Source: Apiotrichum sp. Y4204
Lineage: Eukaryota > Basidiomycota > Tremellomycetes > Trichosporonales > Trichosporonaceae
Assembly (NCBI GenBank): GCA_025531455.1
Contig: JAMYHL010000018.1
Location: 310,001 to 374,000 of the forward strand
Reading direction: 5' to 3'
DNA length: 64,000 nucleotides
The position numbers and the translations under genes are program-made. This document shows, one piece after another, positions 51,457-64,000 of this stretch. The notes under the pieces were generated by a model. That model worked only from the letters and a program-made list of their open reading frames with translations. It made no database searches and was not told the origin of the DNA. Each line of letters starts with the position of its first letter. Positions within the stretch are counted from its first letter, which is position 1.

Positions 51457-52772
51457 TGACAACCGCCTTGTCAACCACTTCGTCCAGGAGTTCAAGCGCA
51501 AGAACAAGAAGGACATTTCTTCCAACGCTCGTGCTCTCCGTCGTCTCCGCACTGCTTGCGAGCGTGCTAAGCGCACCCTTTCGTCTGCCGCTCAGACCTC
51601 GATCGAGATTGACTCGCTGTTCGACGGCATTGACTTCTACACCTCGATCACTCGTGCCCGTTTCGAGGAGCTCTGCCAGGACCTCTTCCGCTCCACCATG
51701 GAGCCCGTCGAGAAGGTCCTCCGTGACTCGAAGATTGACAAGTCGTCGGTCAACGAGATCGTCCTCGTTGGTGGCTCGACCCGTATCCCCAAGATCCAGA
51801 AGATGGTCTCCGACATGTTCTCCGGCCGTGAGCCCAACCGTTCCATCAACCCCGACGAGGCCGTCGCCTACGGTGCTGCCGTCCAGGCTTCGATCCTCAA
51901 CGGTGAGACTTCCGAGGCCACCCAGGACCTCCTTCTTCTCGACGTCGCCCCTCTCTCCATGGGTATCGAGACCGCTGGTGGTATCATGACCCCCCTCATC
52001 AAGCGCAACACCACCGTCCCCACCAAGAAGAGCGAGATCTTCTCGACCTACTCGGACAACCAGCCCGGTGTCCTTATCCAGGTCTACGAGGGCGAGCGTG
52101 CCAAGACCAAGGACTGCAACCTCCTCGGCAAGTTCGAGCTCGCCGGCATCCCTCCCGCCCCTCGTGGTGTTCCTCAGATCGAGGTCTCGTTCGACGTTGA
52201 CGCCAACGGTATCCTGAACGTCAACGCCTCGGACAAGACCACCGGCAAGAGCTCCAAGATTACCATCACCAACGACAAGGGCCGTCTCTCCAAGGAGGAG
52301 GTCGAGCGCATGGTCGCCGAGGCTGAGAAGTACGCCGCCGAGGACAAGGAGGTCGCCGAGCGTGTCCAGGCCAAGAACGCCCTCGAGTCCTACACCTACG
52401 GCCTCAAGAACTCCCTTTCCGAGAACGCCGACAAGTTTGACGCCGCCGACAAGGCCACCCTCGAGGAGAAGATCGAGGAGACCATCAAGTTCCTTGACAC
52501 GGGAGACGCGGCTTCGACTGATGAGATCAAGGGCCACCAGTCTGAATTGGAAAGCGTGGCGAACCCGATCATGGTACGTAGAACGCACTCGCGAGAGAAT
52601 GAGCTCGCGAGAGAATGTGGATGTGGAACAAGAGACTGACATTTCACAGCAGAAGTTCTACGCCGCCTCTGGTGGTGCTCCGGGTGGCGCCCCTGGCGCT
52701 GCTCCCGGCGGTTTCCCCGGTGGTGCCGCCGGCGACTCCAACGACGGCCCCTCCGTCGAGGAGGTCGACTAA
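50657..52772 (+). CDS. SSA1: Cytosolic HSP70 chaperone (Ssa type)
   Basis: Four exons: 50657-50671, 50728-51048, 51101-52573 and 52650-52772, giving 643 residues. The ATPase domain begins [11 protein letters not shown] and carries [12 protein letters not shown] and [11 protein letters not shown]. The substrate-binding domain is complete, and the C-terminus is [13 protein letters not shown] sequence ending PSVEEVD. The EEVD end binds TPR co-chaperones and marks a cytosolic/nuclear Hsp70. There is no signal peptide or presequence. Codon use is strongly biased to C-ending codons, as expected for an abundant protein. The first exon encodes only five residues. Which paralogue (SSA1-4) cannot be told from sequence alone. 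Confidence 0.95.
52588..52619 (+). repeat. 16-bp tandem repeat in HSP70 intron 3
   Basis: Two near-identical units built on CTCGCGAGAGAATG, each with a palindromic TCGCGA, lie back to back within the 76-nt last intron. Confidence 0.8.
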
Positions 52773-54090
52773 GCGATTCGACGTCGACAACAAAAGCATT
52801 GTGCAGTAGAGTTTAGTCAAAATGAGATTCCAGTTCGCACGATTGTAACATGCATTTTAGTTCCGTATCCGAAAAGAGTGCCACACTGCCACACTGCTGC
52901 ACCCTGAATTCTAACCACGCGAGAGGCACGTGTATTCCAACTCCGAGCATTTAGCATTCAGCATTTTTCCGGCAAAGCTCACCTTATCCCAATTATTCCA
53001 AGTACGACTTCGTTGTCACTTGGGCACTGTATGACATGACGGCCTCGATGACGGTACTTGTGTAACCTATTAGCCTACGATCCTGCCAAAGTCTGCTGTT
53101 TGTATGTGGAGGCCAAGCGCTTAGCAACAAGTGGCAGACAGGATGGTGCTGTACAGACTGTACCAGCCAACAGACCACCACACTGTCCTAGATCTCTGAA
53201 TCGGATCATGAAGCCTTATGTAAAGGGTAATCAGGGGGCCTCCAGGGGGAATTACAAGTTCCAGCGCTATAATTAGCATTCCACACTTGGATTTGCCACC
53301 CTTGGCACCACAACGGCACTCGCGGCACTCGCAGCGCTCACGGCGCAGAGCGAACGTCGCGCTCCTCTACTCGGTGGTACCGCGCGGTGAACAGCCTCCC
53401 TCACTCCCTTGCAGCCCCCTCGCAGCCCAGAACAAGGGCCATTGGGGGGTCTGTGCGTGGCGTGTTGCAAAGTGCTTGATCGCTTATCTCGACTTCCGTG
53501 GTCTTCTAGCTTCGGGTTTTCTGGCCTTCACACTCGACGACCGGACCGTGCTGGCACGGTATCCCATATCCATAAGAGTCTGTCCCTCACGGAACTACGC
53601 GGCGCTGCCTCGGTAGACTGCGATCGACAGTCCTCTCCTAGCTCTCCTCTCCTCTCCCTCCCCGCCCCTCGGCGCTTCTGACTGACACACTTTTTTTGCA
53701 ACGACTCGTCCCAGATTAAATCGCGCAGCATTCCTTCCCATCCTTCCCCGCTAGGCCGCTAGCCCTGCTCCTATCCGAATCCCCACACCGACCCCTCCTG
53801 ATATAATATCTGGACATTTTCCTGCTAGTGTTCTGACTTCTCAATTCAGCACATCCTCTCCATCTCGCGTGATAACCTCACGGACGATACTCGCCAGAAG
53901 AACACACTCACGAGCATCCCAGCTCTGAAGTCCTTACAAACTGCTTCGAATGGGCACCCTTGCTCCGAACAACACTCCTGCCGCCGTTCTTCCCATTCGC
54001 GGCGCTAGCTTCGTCCCCCCTCAATAACACCAGTCACAGGGGGCGAAGTACCCATATCTTAAACTTACCTGACAATAGGAGCATCCCCCA
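52773..54090. other. Intergenic HSP70/NHA1
   Basis: About 1.3 kb. The right part (53650-54080) is C/T-rich and looks like a promoter and leader for the antiporter. No coding region seen. Confidence 0.5.
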
Positions 54091-56082
54091 ATGGTGCACC
54101 TTGACATCACAGAGACGAGCAAGGCGCTCGCCGTCGTCGGCGGATACATTGTCATAGCCGGCCTGGTGTCGTTCTTCCTCAAAGAGCGCCTGTTCATGTG
54201 TGAGTCCTTGGTCTTGGCAAAACTCTCGCTATCCCTATCTGATGGCACTGTGACGGCTATCTACCCCTGCGATTGCCTATCTAACATCACAGCCGAAGCG
54301 CTTCTTGCCTTCGCCGCAGGCATTGCCTTTGGCCCGATTGGAGCCAATATCTTCTCGCCACTGGAATGGGTCGGCAAGAATCGCGAAGACTTGAATGTCC
54401 TCACATTCGAGATCACCCGCATCATCATCGCCATCCAGGTGCTGTTCACCGGCATCTCGCTGCCAAAGGCCTATCTGTGGCGCGAGCGAATGAGTCTCTG
54501 CACGCTTCTGTTTCCCATCATGACATGTGCCTGGTTTGTGACATCTCTCCTGGTTTGGGGCCTTGCTCCAGGGCTGTCCTTCCTCGAGTCGCTCATTATT
54601 GGAGCGTGCGTGACTCCAACCGATCCGGTTCTTGCCAACTCGATCTGCAAGGGTGTGTGCGTCGTCGGTGGTGGAGCTGACCGAAGGCCGCTTTGCTGAG
54701 AAATACGTTCCTCTCTCGGTGCGCAACATTATAGTAGCGGAGGCTGGTGCCAACGACGGTCTTGGATTCCCATTCTTGTTCATCGGGATCTACTTGATTC
54801 TCATTCACGAGCCGAGCCACCCTGTGCACACGATCGGAGGAGCCATTGGAGAATGGTGGGTCAAATGAGCTTGACGACCGATGACGTCGACTGACAGCAG
54901 GTTCTATAACATCCTTTTCTACCAAGTCCTCCTCTCGATCGTCATCGGCGCGATCATTGGGTTCGTGGCCAGGAAGGTGCTGCGCTTTGCGGAAGAGAAA
55001 CGGTGCGTAGGAGTGAAGAGTGCCGCTGACAATAGGCTGATCGACCACGAGTCGTTCCTCTCTTTCGGAGTTGCGCTCACCTTCCTCACCCTCGGTCTGG
55101 TTGGCACCATTGGGTCAGATGATATCCTCTGCTGCTTCATCGTCGGCAACTCGTTCACTTGGGACGACTGGTTTCGTGTGGAGACTGAGGACCACGCTTT
55201 CCAGGACGTGATTGACAACTTGCTGAACACTGTATGTGTTGTTTCCACCGAGTGACAAAGTGCTAATACCAGGCAATCTTCCTCTATATCGGGGCCATAA
55301 TGCCGTGGAAAGAGTTTAGCGAATTTGGCCTTGCGCCGTGGCGTCTTGTTGTGCTCGGCATCTGCGTGATGGTTTGTCGCCGTCTTCCGTGGGTCCTGCT
55401 GCTCTCCCACTGGATCCCAACCCTTCCGACATGGAAAGAGGCCGCGTTTGCAGGCTACTTCGGTCCCATCGGCGTTGGAGCCATCTTCTACACCCAAGTG
55501 GCCCTGGAGACCATCCCCGACGACGGTCACCGCACCCATCTGCGCAAGTGAGTGAACATGTTTGATCAGTTGCTAATCGCCAGTGTCATCTACCCCGTGG
55601 TGTACTTCCTGGTCCTCACCTCTGTCGTCGTCCACGGCATCACAATTCCCGTCGGCAAGAGTTTCAATCATGCACGCACATTGACTCTCACCCGCTCGTC
55701 AGGCGGGACCAACGCAAACCTCGTGTCACGACTCCCTCCTGCTGTCCCCTACGGTGGTGCCCCGCCGCAGGAGAACGTCAAAACTGTTGATAACGGCGAA
55801 AACAGCGGCTCAGCCTCAGCTTCAGACGATGGCAAATCGTCGCCGAAGGCACCCGGCATCGCGCTCCCCGAGGCTGTCCACTTTGATCTCCCTGCGCCCA
55901 CTGCTGCGGCCCACTCTCAGCAGGTGCAATGGGGCGACCAAACAGGCGGCACCTCGACGCCCGTGGAGCGTCCGTCAACCCCTGCCGCCGGACAGCACTC
56001 GACGGAAGCTCCGGTTGGTATAATCAAGCGGACTGTGCGGGTCAGTGGAGCTTGCTCCCCTGCCATTGCCTCGCCTGTTTGA
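54091..56082 (+). CDS. NHA1: Plasma-membrane Na+/H+ antiporter (Nha1-like, CPA family)
   Basis: Seven exons: 54091-54199, 54293-54652, 54687-54855, 54901-55002, 55036-55231, 55273-55547 and 55584-56082, giving 569 residues. About twelve hydrophobic segments cover residues 10-430. The ion-binding motifs of fungal Nha1/Sod2 are present: TDPVLANS (about residue 147) and EAGANDGLGFPF (about 178). The last ~150 residues are a Ser/Pro/Ala-rich cytosolic tail, much shorter than the ~500-residue tail of budding-yeast Nha1. The protein should exchange cytosolic Na+/K+ for H+ and support salt tolerance. Intron 2 is 34 nt. Confidence 0.92.
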
Positions 56083-58733
<2,651 letters not shown>

Positions 58734-59537
58734 TTTCGCCAAGCTTGACACTTGCGGATTACTTCAGCCACCGGACCTCGCGGACCACGGCCTGCGACGA
58801 CCCGGCGGCAGCCCTGTCGTCGCTCTCGTCGCACCCTCCCCCTCTACCCCTTTTTCTCTTCGTTTTGCTCTTCCTCCCCCATTTTTATCACCGCCCCGCT
58901 CAGAGCTGTAGTCTCTGGTGTCTCGAGATGAGACGGCGTGCTGCGTTCCTCTCCACATATTGCATGAAGGGTATTCTGTGTACCTTAACGAACCTATGTC
59001 TGTTGCATATTATTGCATGTTGCACGTTGGGCAAGCGGTGGTCTCTGGCGTTGTCTGTTATGAGGTAGATTGCGCGTTGGATAAGTTGCAACACGTCGAA
59101 CAAGGTGCTGCATGCTGTAGTGCACAGATCACTCAGGAGTGGTTTGCCAAAACCGGGGTTTGCTACAACCGGTTGGCTAGGCACAACATGGGCCAGTTGC
59201 ACGTCACACGAATACTTTGGGTCACGATTCTGACTGCAGCTGGTGCGGATGGGACGCCACCCGGAAGTATTAATATCATATTGGTTTCACGCATACCCCG
59301 CGTTCCCGGACTGTGCAAGTGTGCGGGGTTCGTCATCGTGCGTCGTGCAGCGTGCAGCCAGCACAGCCAGCGATGAGGCGCCACTGTCGGATGGATGGCT
59401 CACAACGTCGTCAGTACTACTAGGTCCACCATCAGCAACGCATTCCACATCCACATCCACACCTCATCCACATCCTCATTCCTCCCATCTCATCCCCACA
59501 TCCTTGCCATCAACCAACCCCCGACGACTCCACCACG
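58734..59537. other. Intergenic TUB2/VPS35
   Basis: About 800 bp with the tubulin 3' UTR and the VPS35 promoter; CACATCC repeats lie at 59440-59480. No gene seen. Confidence 0.55.
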
Positions 59538-62519
59538 ATGGCGGTACCCGAGGATCCAAAGATCCTCGCCGACGCCCTCAATGTGGTCAAGGTGCAAACC
59601 GTCCAGCTCAAGCGATGCCTCGAGGGAGAGGAGATTATGGAGGCACTCAAGGCAGCTTCGACCATGCTGTCCGAGCTGCGCACCTCGTCCCTCTCCCCAA
59701 AGCAGTACTATGAACTGTACATGTCCGTGTTCGACTCGCTCCGCCACCTCAGCACGTACCTCTACGAGGCGCATGTCGAGGGCAAGCACCACCTCGCCGA
59801 CCTCTACGAGCTTGTCCAGTGGGTATATGTGGTCGTACAGCCTCAGGCAGAGCTAACCCTCCAAGGTATGCAGGCAACATTGTGCCCCGCCTGTATCTCA
59901 TGATCACCGTCGGATCCGTCTACATGTCCATTCCCGACGCGCCCATCCGAGAGGTCATGAAGGACATGCTCGAAATGTCGCGCGGTGTGCAGCACCCGAC
60001 ACGCGGCCTGTTCCTACGTCACTACCTCTCCGGCCAGACGCGCGACTTTTTACCAGTGGGCTCTAGCGATGGGTAAGAGCTTTAGCTGACTGGCGACTGA
60101 CACCGCAGACCGGGCGGCAACCTCCAGGACTCTATCGCCTTTGTCCTCACCAACTTTATCGAGATGAACAAGCTGTGGGTGCGCCTCCAGCACCAGGGCC
60201 ACTCGCGCGAGCGGGAGAAGCGCGAGATGGAGCGCCGCGACCTTCGCATCCTCGTGGGCACCAACCTCGTCCGCCTGTCGCAGCTCGAGGGCGTCGATGT
60301 CGACATGTACAAGCGCACCATCCTCCCGGCTATACTCGAGCAGGTCGTCCGCTGCAAGGACGTCATCGCACAAGAGTACCTCATGGAGGTGGTCATCCAG
60401 GTGTTTACTGACGAGTTTCATCTCCACACACTCACGCCCTTCCTCTCGGCCGTCGCGCAACTCCATCCTCGCGTCAACGTCAAGCAGATCGTCATTGCGC
60501 TCATTGACCGTCTCGCGGCGTATGCGGCGCGCGAGGCGGAGAACGAGGATCCGGAAGAGAAACGCCGTGGCGAAGAGGAGGCGGCCCGCAGGCTGGCGGA
60601 GAATGTCAAGGGGATGCGCATACGTGCAGCTTCCCAGAAAACAGAAGAGCCCTCGGAACAGCCGCGTCCGGCAGAAGCAAACGAGTGGGGCGATGCGGCG
60701 GATGAGACCAAGACCGAGGAGAACGGCACCAAGGAGGACGAGGAGAAGAAGGAGGAGGAAACCGAGAAGGATGACTCGCCTCCGGAACCGCCAGCCAAGC
60801 CCCGGACATTCCGTGGTATCCCCGAAGACGCCCGTCTCTTTGAGGTGTTCTGGCAGCAGATTGTGGAGCTCATCAAGGTGGGTGCGCGTGTGTTGTACTG
60901 TACTGACCTCAGGCTCGCCCAGATCTCTCCATCCAGGATGTCACGGCTCTCTTCGTTTCGCTCGCAAACCTCTCCTTGAGCTGCTACCCTGACCGCCTGG
61001 AGTACATAGATCAGATTCTGTCCTACGCCACTTCCAAGGTACACGCGTACCATGCGAGCCCGGACCTGCGGGCCCCGCAGACCACAGCCAACCTGCTCGC
61101 TCTCCTCCTCGCCCCCATCAAGTCGTATGTGTCGGTGCTCACCCTCCTCGCCATTCCCTCCTACACTCCCCTGCTGGCCGCCCAGCCGTACACCACCCGC
61201 GCCGCCATCGGCCACGCCGTCGTCTCCTCCGTCCTGAAAAGCAGCACGTTGATCGAGACAACGTCGGACGTCGAGGGCGTGCTTGGTCTCTGTGCCGTGC
61301 TCGTTCGCGACCAGAAGGATGCCGTTGGCCCGGGACACTCCAACCGCCGCCAGCAGGTCGATCTTCGCGAGATGGCCGAGGAGCAGGGATGGGTTGCCCG
61401 GATGGTTCACCTCTTCCGCTCAGAGGACCTTGCTACGCAGGACGAGCTGCTGCGCACAGCACACAAGCTTCTCGCCGAAGGTGGAGAGAGGATACGCTGG
61501 ACGTTCCCGCCCCTCATCACGTCCAGTATCCAGCTCGCGCGGAGGTTCCGTGTCCGTCAAACTCTGGTGAGTTTTCGCAGCTGTGGCAAATAAACTGACA
61601 GTCAGGAAAAGGACTGGGAGAACCGCGTGTCGTCGCTGTTCAAGTTTATCCACCGTCTCATTTCCATCCTGTATACCAAGGTCGAGGCGCCGGAAATGTG
61701 CTTGCGACTATTCCTGTTGGCCGGGCAGGTTGCCGACGACTGCGGCCTGGAGGAGCTTGCCTACGAGTTCTTCGTGCAGGCCTTTGTGACGTACGAGGAA
61801 TCCATCTCGGAATCGCGGGCGCAGCTCCAGGCTATCACTGGCATCATTTCGGCTCTCCAGAGCAGCCGCGTGTTTGGACCGGACAACTATGATACTCTTA
61901 TCACCAAGGCAGCGCTCCACGGATCCAAGTTGCTGAAGAAGAGCCACCAGGCGACGGCAGTGCTCTACGCTTCCCACATGTGGTGGCAGGGCGACGAGCC
62001 GCACCGTGAACCGCGCACCAAGCCGCCTCTGCGCGATGGCAAGCGCGTGCTCGAGTGCCTGCAGAAGTCGCTGCGTATCGCGACAGGGTGCATCGACGAG
62101 CTCACCTCAGTGCAGCTCTACGTCGACGCGCTCGACCGCTACATTTACTACTTTGAGCAGGGCGTCGAGGCCGTGACGCCGAAATACATCAACTCGCTTG
62201 TCGAGCTCATCACGAGCAACATTGACGCCGTCCACTCGACCGACGTGCACCCGTCGTCGGCCAGCCCGCCTGGCTTGGTCGACGGTGTTAACACGCCGGA
62301 AATGATTGTTGACGTGAGTTAAATCTGAACCCAACTCGTTTCTGACAACAGCACTTCAAGAACACATTGCGATACATCCTGAGCAAACAGCGACAGCACG
62401 CGGAGCGGGATCGCGACGGCGAGGAGGAGGACGGGGATGACGACGACGACCGCGGCAAGCCGGTGGACTGGGCGGCAGTTGACGTCGTGGGAGGGTCCCT
62501 CAAGATGGGCCTCAACTAG
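59538..62519 (+). CDS. VPS35: Retromer subunit Vps35
   Basis: Six exons: 59538-59818, 59866-60072, 60109-60877, 60913-61566, 61606-62313 and 62352-62519, giving 928 residues. Vps35 is the alpha-solenoid backbone of retromer, which sorts receptors from endosomes to the Golgi. The conserved N-terminal Vps26-binding motif PRLYLM lies at about residues 98-103 in [18 protein letters not shown]. The C-terminal half, which binds Vps29, includes [16 protein letters not shown] and [13 protein letters not shown] charged Glu/Lys/Pro-rich insertion of about 90 residues (around 60530-60800) is expected to be a disordered loop. Tail-to-tail with the ankyrin gene, 101 bp apart. Confidence 0.95.
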
Positions 62520-62620
62520 TAGCAGTAGCGCAGCACCTTTTTTCGCGCGACTTCCATGAGGGGTATTCTGGATAGTGTCTTGTATAGAACATGCAATTTA
62601 CATTACGGTTTACAGTAGTA

Positions 62621-64000
62621 TTACAACGCATGCGACATCTGCGAGCCCGTGGCCTGCATGGGGTGACCGCTGAATGTGGTGCTGGTGGGGCTGTAGTCAT
62701 AGTCGTAATCGACGGGACTGCGGCGCGGCGAGCCTCCTCTCGCGATGCGGGGCGTGGGAGAGTCGGGCGTCGATATGTAGGCCCCAGGCCGAGGCGTCAT
62801 GTTGTTTGAGCTTCCGAAGCGCCGCGCATTGGGGGTAGGTGATCCTGCCCGCGACGAGTCAGCAGCGTACGCGACGCCGCGCTCAGCTGCGCGCCTCTCG
62901 TTCCTTGCCAATGCAGCCGCCGCCGCCGCCTTGGCAACCGACGGAGGGAGAGGGGGAAGGGGGGGCTCAGGGTCGCGCCTGTTATTCGAGTGTGAGGACG
63001 AGTGGGCGGAAACTGCGCTCGCGGATGTGCTGGCACTCCCGGAGCGGAGGCGGTTTCCATAGGCGCGCGCGTCCTCACGCAGCTGTTCGCGCTCGTACGC
63101 CTCGGCAAGTTCGCTCGCCCTCCGTTCCCTCTCCCATCGTTCGCGTTCCGCCCGCTCGCGCTCCTTCTGCATCGCGCGCTCCTCCTTGCGCCGTGTCTTC
63201 CGTTCCTCATGTACCTCGCGCGCGATGGCGTCGAGCGCCGTGCGCACATGGTGCGAGTACGCAAAGTCTGGCGCAGTGAATCCCTCAAAGTTGCGTAATG
63301 TGACCTGCGCGCCGCGCTCAAGAAGCACACGAATGCTCTCGGTGTGCCCGAACGCCGAGGCGTAGTGCAGCGGCGTGTTGCCCTGTAGGTCTGCGAGGCT
63401 GACGTCTGCGCCGAGGTCGCACATCTGGTTGATAAACGCGGCGTTGTTCGCTTCAGCAGCGACGTGCAGCGCCGTCTTGCCTGAAGAATTGGACCAGTCG
63501 ACGAGGAAGGGAAAGAGCGTGTAGTATACCTCTGTCATGCGCGCGCACGCCTTTATCAGCTCGGTGGGGGTTTTGTTCGGTGGCCTCGGGGGAAAGTCGG
63601 GGGAGGACATGAGGAGGTGTGCGTGGGGAGAGGTGGCGAGCGGCGCGGTGCATGCCGCCAGGAGGTGGAAGATAGTGTTGTGCGCTGCGTCCTGGTGTAA
63701 GTGGAGACAGTATATTATACCCACATGTGACAGCTCCTGGTCGTCGTGGCCGTAGTCCAGCAACAGCCACTCAAACACCTCGACGTTGCACTCAAGCGCC
63801 GCCCACGCCAGGCTCGTGAGCCGTATGCGGTCCGTATTCCGCAGATCCATCTTGTGCTGCAGGCGCGCGAGAAGCGGGACATTGTTGTCTGATGTCAGTA
63901 TATCAGCAAACGACAGAGAGTAGACAGCGAGGACGGGATGTCAGATGTCAGTGGCTTCGGTGATGACCGCTTCCCTCGGAAATGTCTCGTACTCACCGCG
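62621..64000 (-). CDS. Ankyrin-repeat protein, Avo2-like (5' part outside the window)
   Basis: Visible exons: 63997-64000 (partial), 63888-63726 and 63692-62621. The N-terminal part has ankyrin units: NNVPLLARLQHKMDLRNTD, LTSLAWAALECNVEVFEWLL, GKTALHVAAEANN and GNTPLHYASAFGHTESIRVLL. A long Arg/Glu-rich coiled coil follows (ERKTRRKEERAMQKERERAE), then a Ser/Pro-rich tail ending MSHAL. The layout of four or so N-terminal repeats plus a disordered tail resembles Avo2, a TORC2 subunit, including the opening repeat and the GADVSLADLQGNTPLH unit. That is a suggestion only. The 33-nt intron at 63725-63693 has no stop in frame. The start codon lies beyond the right edge. Confidence 0.7.

Noticed and set aside
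51074..52642. 522-residue antisense frame over HSP70
   Set aside because: Mirror of strongly biased HSP70 codons; no homology features, and it crosses an HSP70 intron boundary.

Overview
The window is nuclear DNA from a fungus, most likely a basidiomycete yeast of the Tremellomycetes (Cryptococcus/Trichosporonales type). This is inferred from GC-rich coding sequence, many GT-AG introns of only 33-66 nt inside otherwise conserved genes, a class III (NIK1-type) histidine kinase with HAMP repeats, and typical fungal housekeeping orthologues. I rebuilt exon structures by hand from splice sites and frame. For every multi-exon gene that lies complete in the window the spliced lengths come out in frame. 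No tRNA, rRNA, CRISPR array or intact transposon was seen.

Layout. 1-3.0 kb: gene-poor, with what looks like a decayed LTR-retroelement on the minus strand. 3.1-4.7 kb: a secreted Ser/Gly-repeat protein. 5.2-7.6 kb (-): a BZZ1-like F-BAR/C1/SH3 protein. 9.1-14.0 kb (-): a 1556-residue, mostly disordered acidic protein with a small N-terminal globular domain. 14.5-15.6 kb (+): mitochondrial EF-Ts. 15.8-17.5 kb (-) and 18.2-21.6 kb (+): the spliceosome genes PRP19 and PRP2, head to head. 21.8-24.7 kb (-): a PIG-P/GPI19 subunit with a very long repetitive N-terminus. 25.2-28.5 kb (+): the mismatch-repair gene PMS1 (13 exons). 28.8-33.0 kb (-): the NIK1-like hybrid histidine kinase. 33-37.8 kb: a large gene-poor interval.

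37.8-43.5 kb (+): a short-chain dehydrogenase, a 14-TM-type MFS exporter and a GFA-family zinc enzyme, which could form a small detoxification neighbourhood. 44.0-45.2 kb (-): an SH3 adaptor. 46.7-47.8 kb (+): ERG25. 47.8-50.6 kb: gene-poor. 50.7-52.8 kb (+): cytosolic HSP70 with a C-terminal EEVD. 54.1-56.1 kb (+): Na+/H+ antiporter NHA1-like. 57.3-58.7 kb (+): beta-tubulin. 59.5-62.5 kb (+): retromer VPS35. 62.6-64 kb (-): an ankyrin protein resembling the TORC2 subunit Avo2, cut by the window end.

The genes are mostly independent housekeeping loci. The links I can support are the shared 653-bp promoter region of the two splicing factors, a divergent PIG-P/PMS1 promoter with cell-cycle-type elements, and the co-oriented SDR-MFS-GFA trio. 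I did not find a convincing new multi-gene system. The most interesting leads are the two-lobed secreted repeat protein, the repeat-expanded PIG-P, the beta-tubulin start codon that may be split by an intron, and the population of very short introns.
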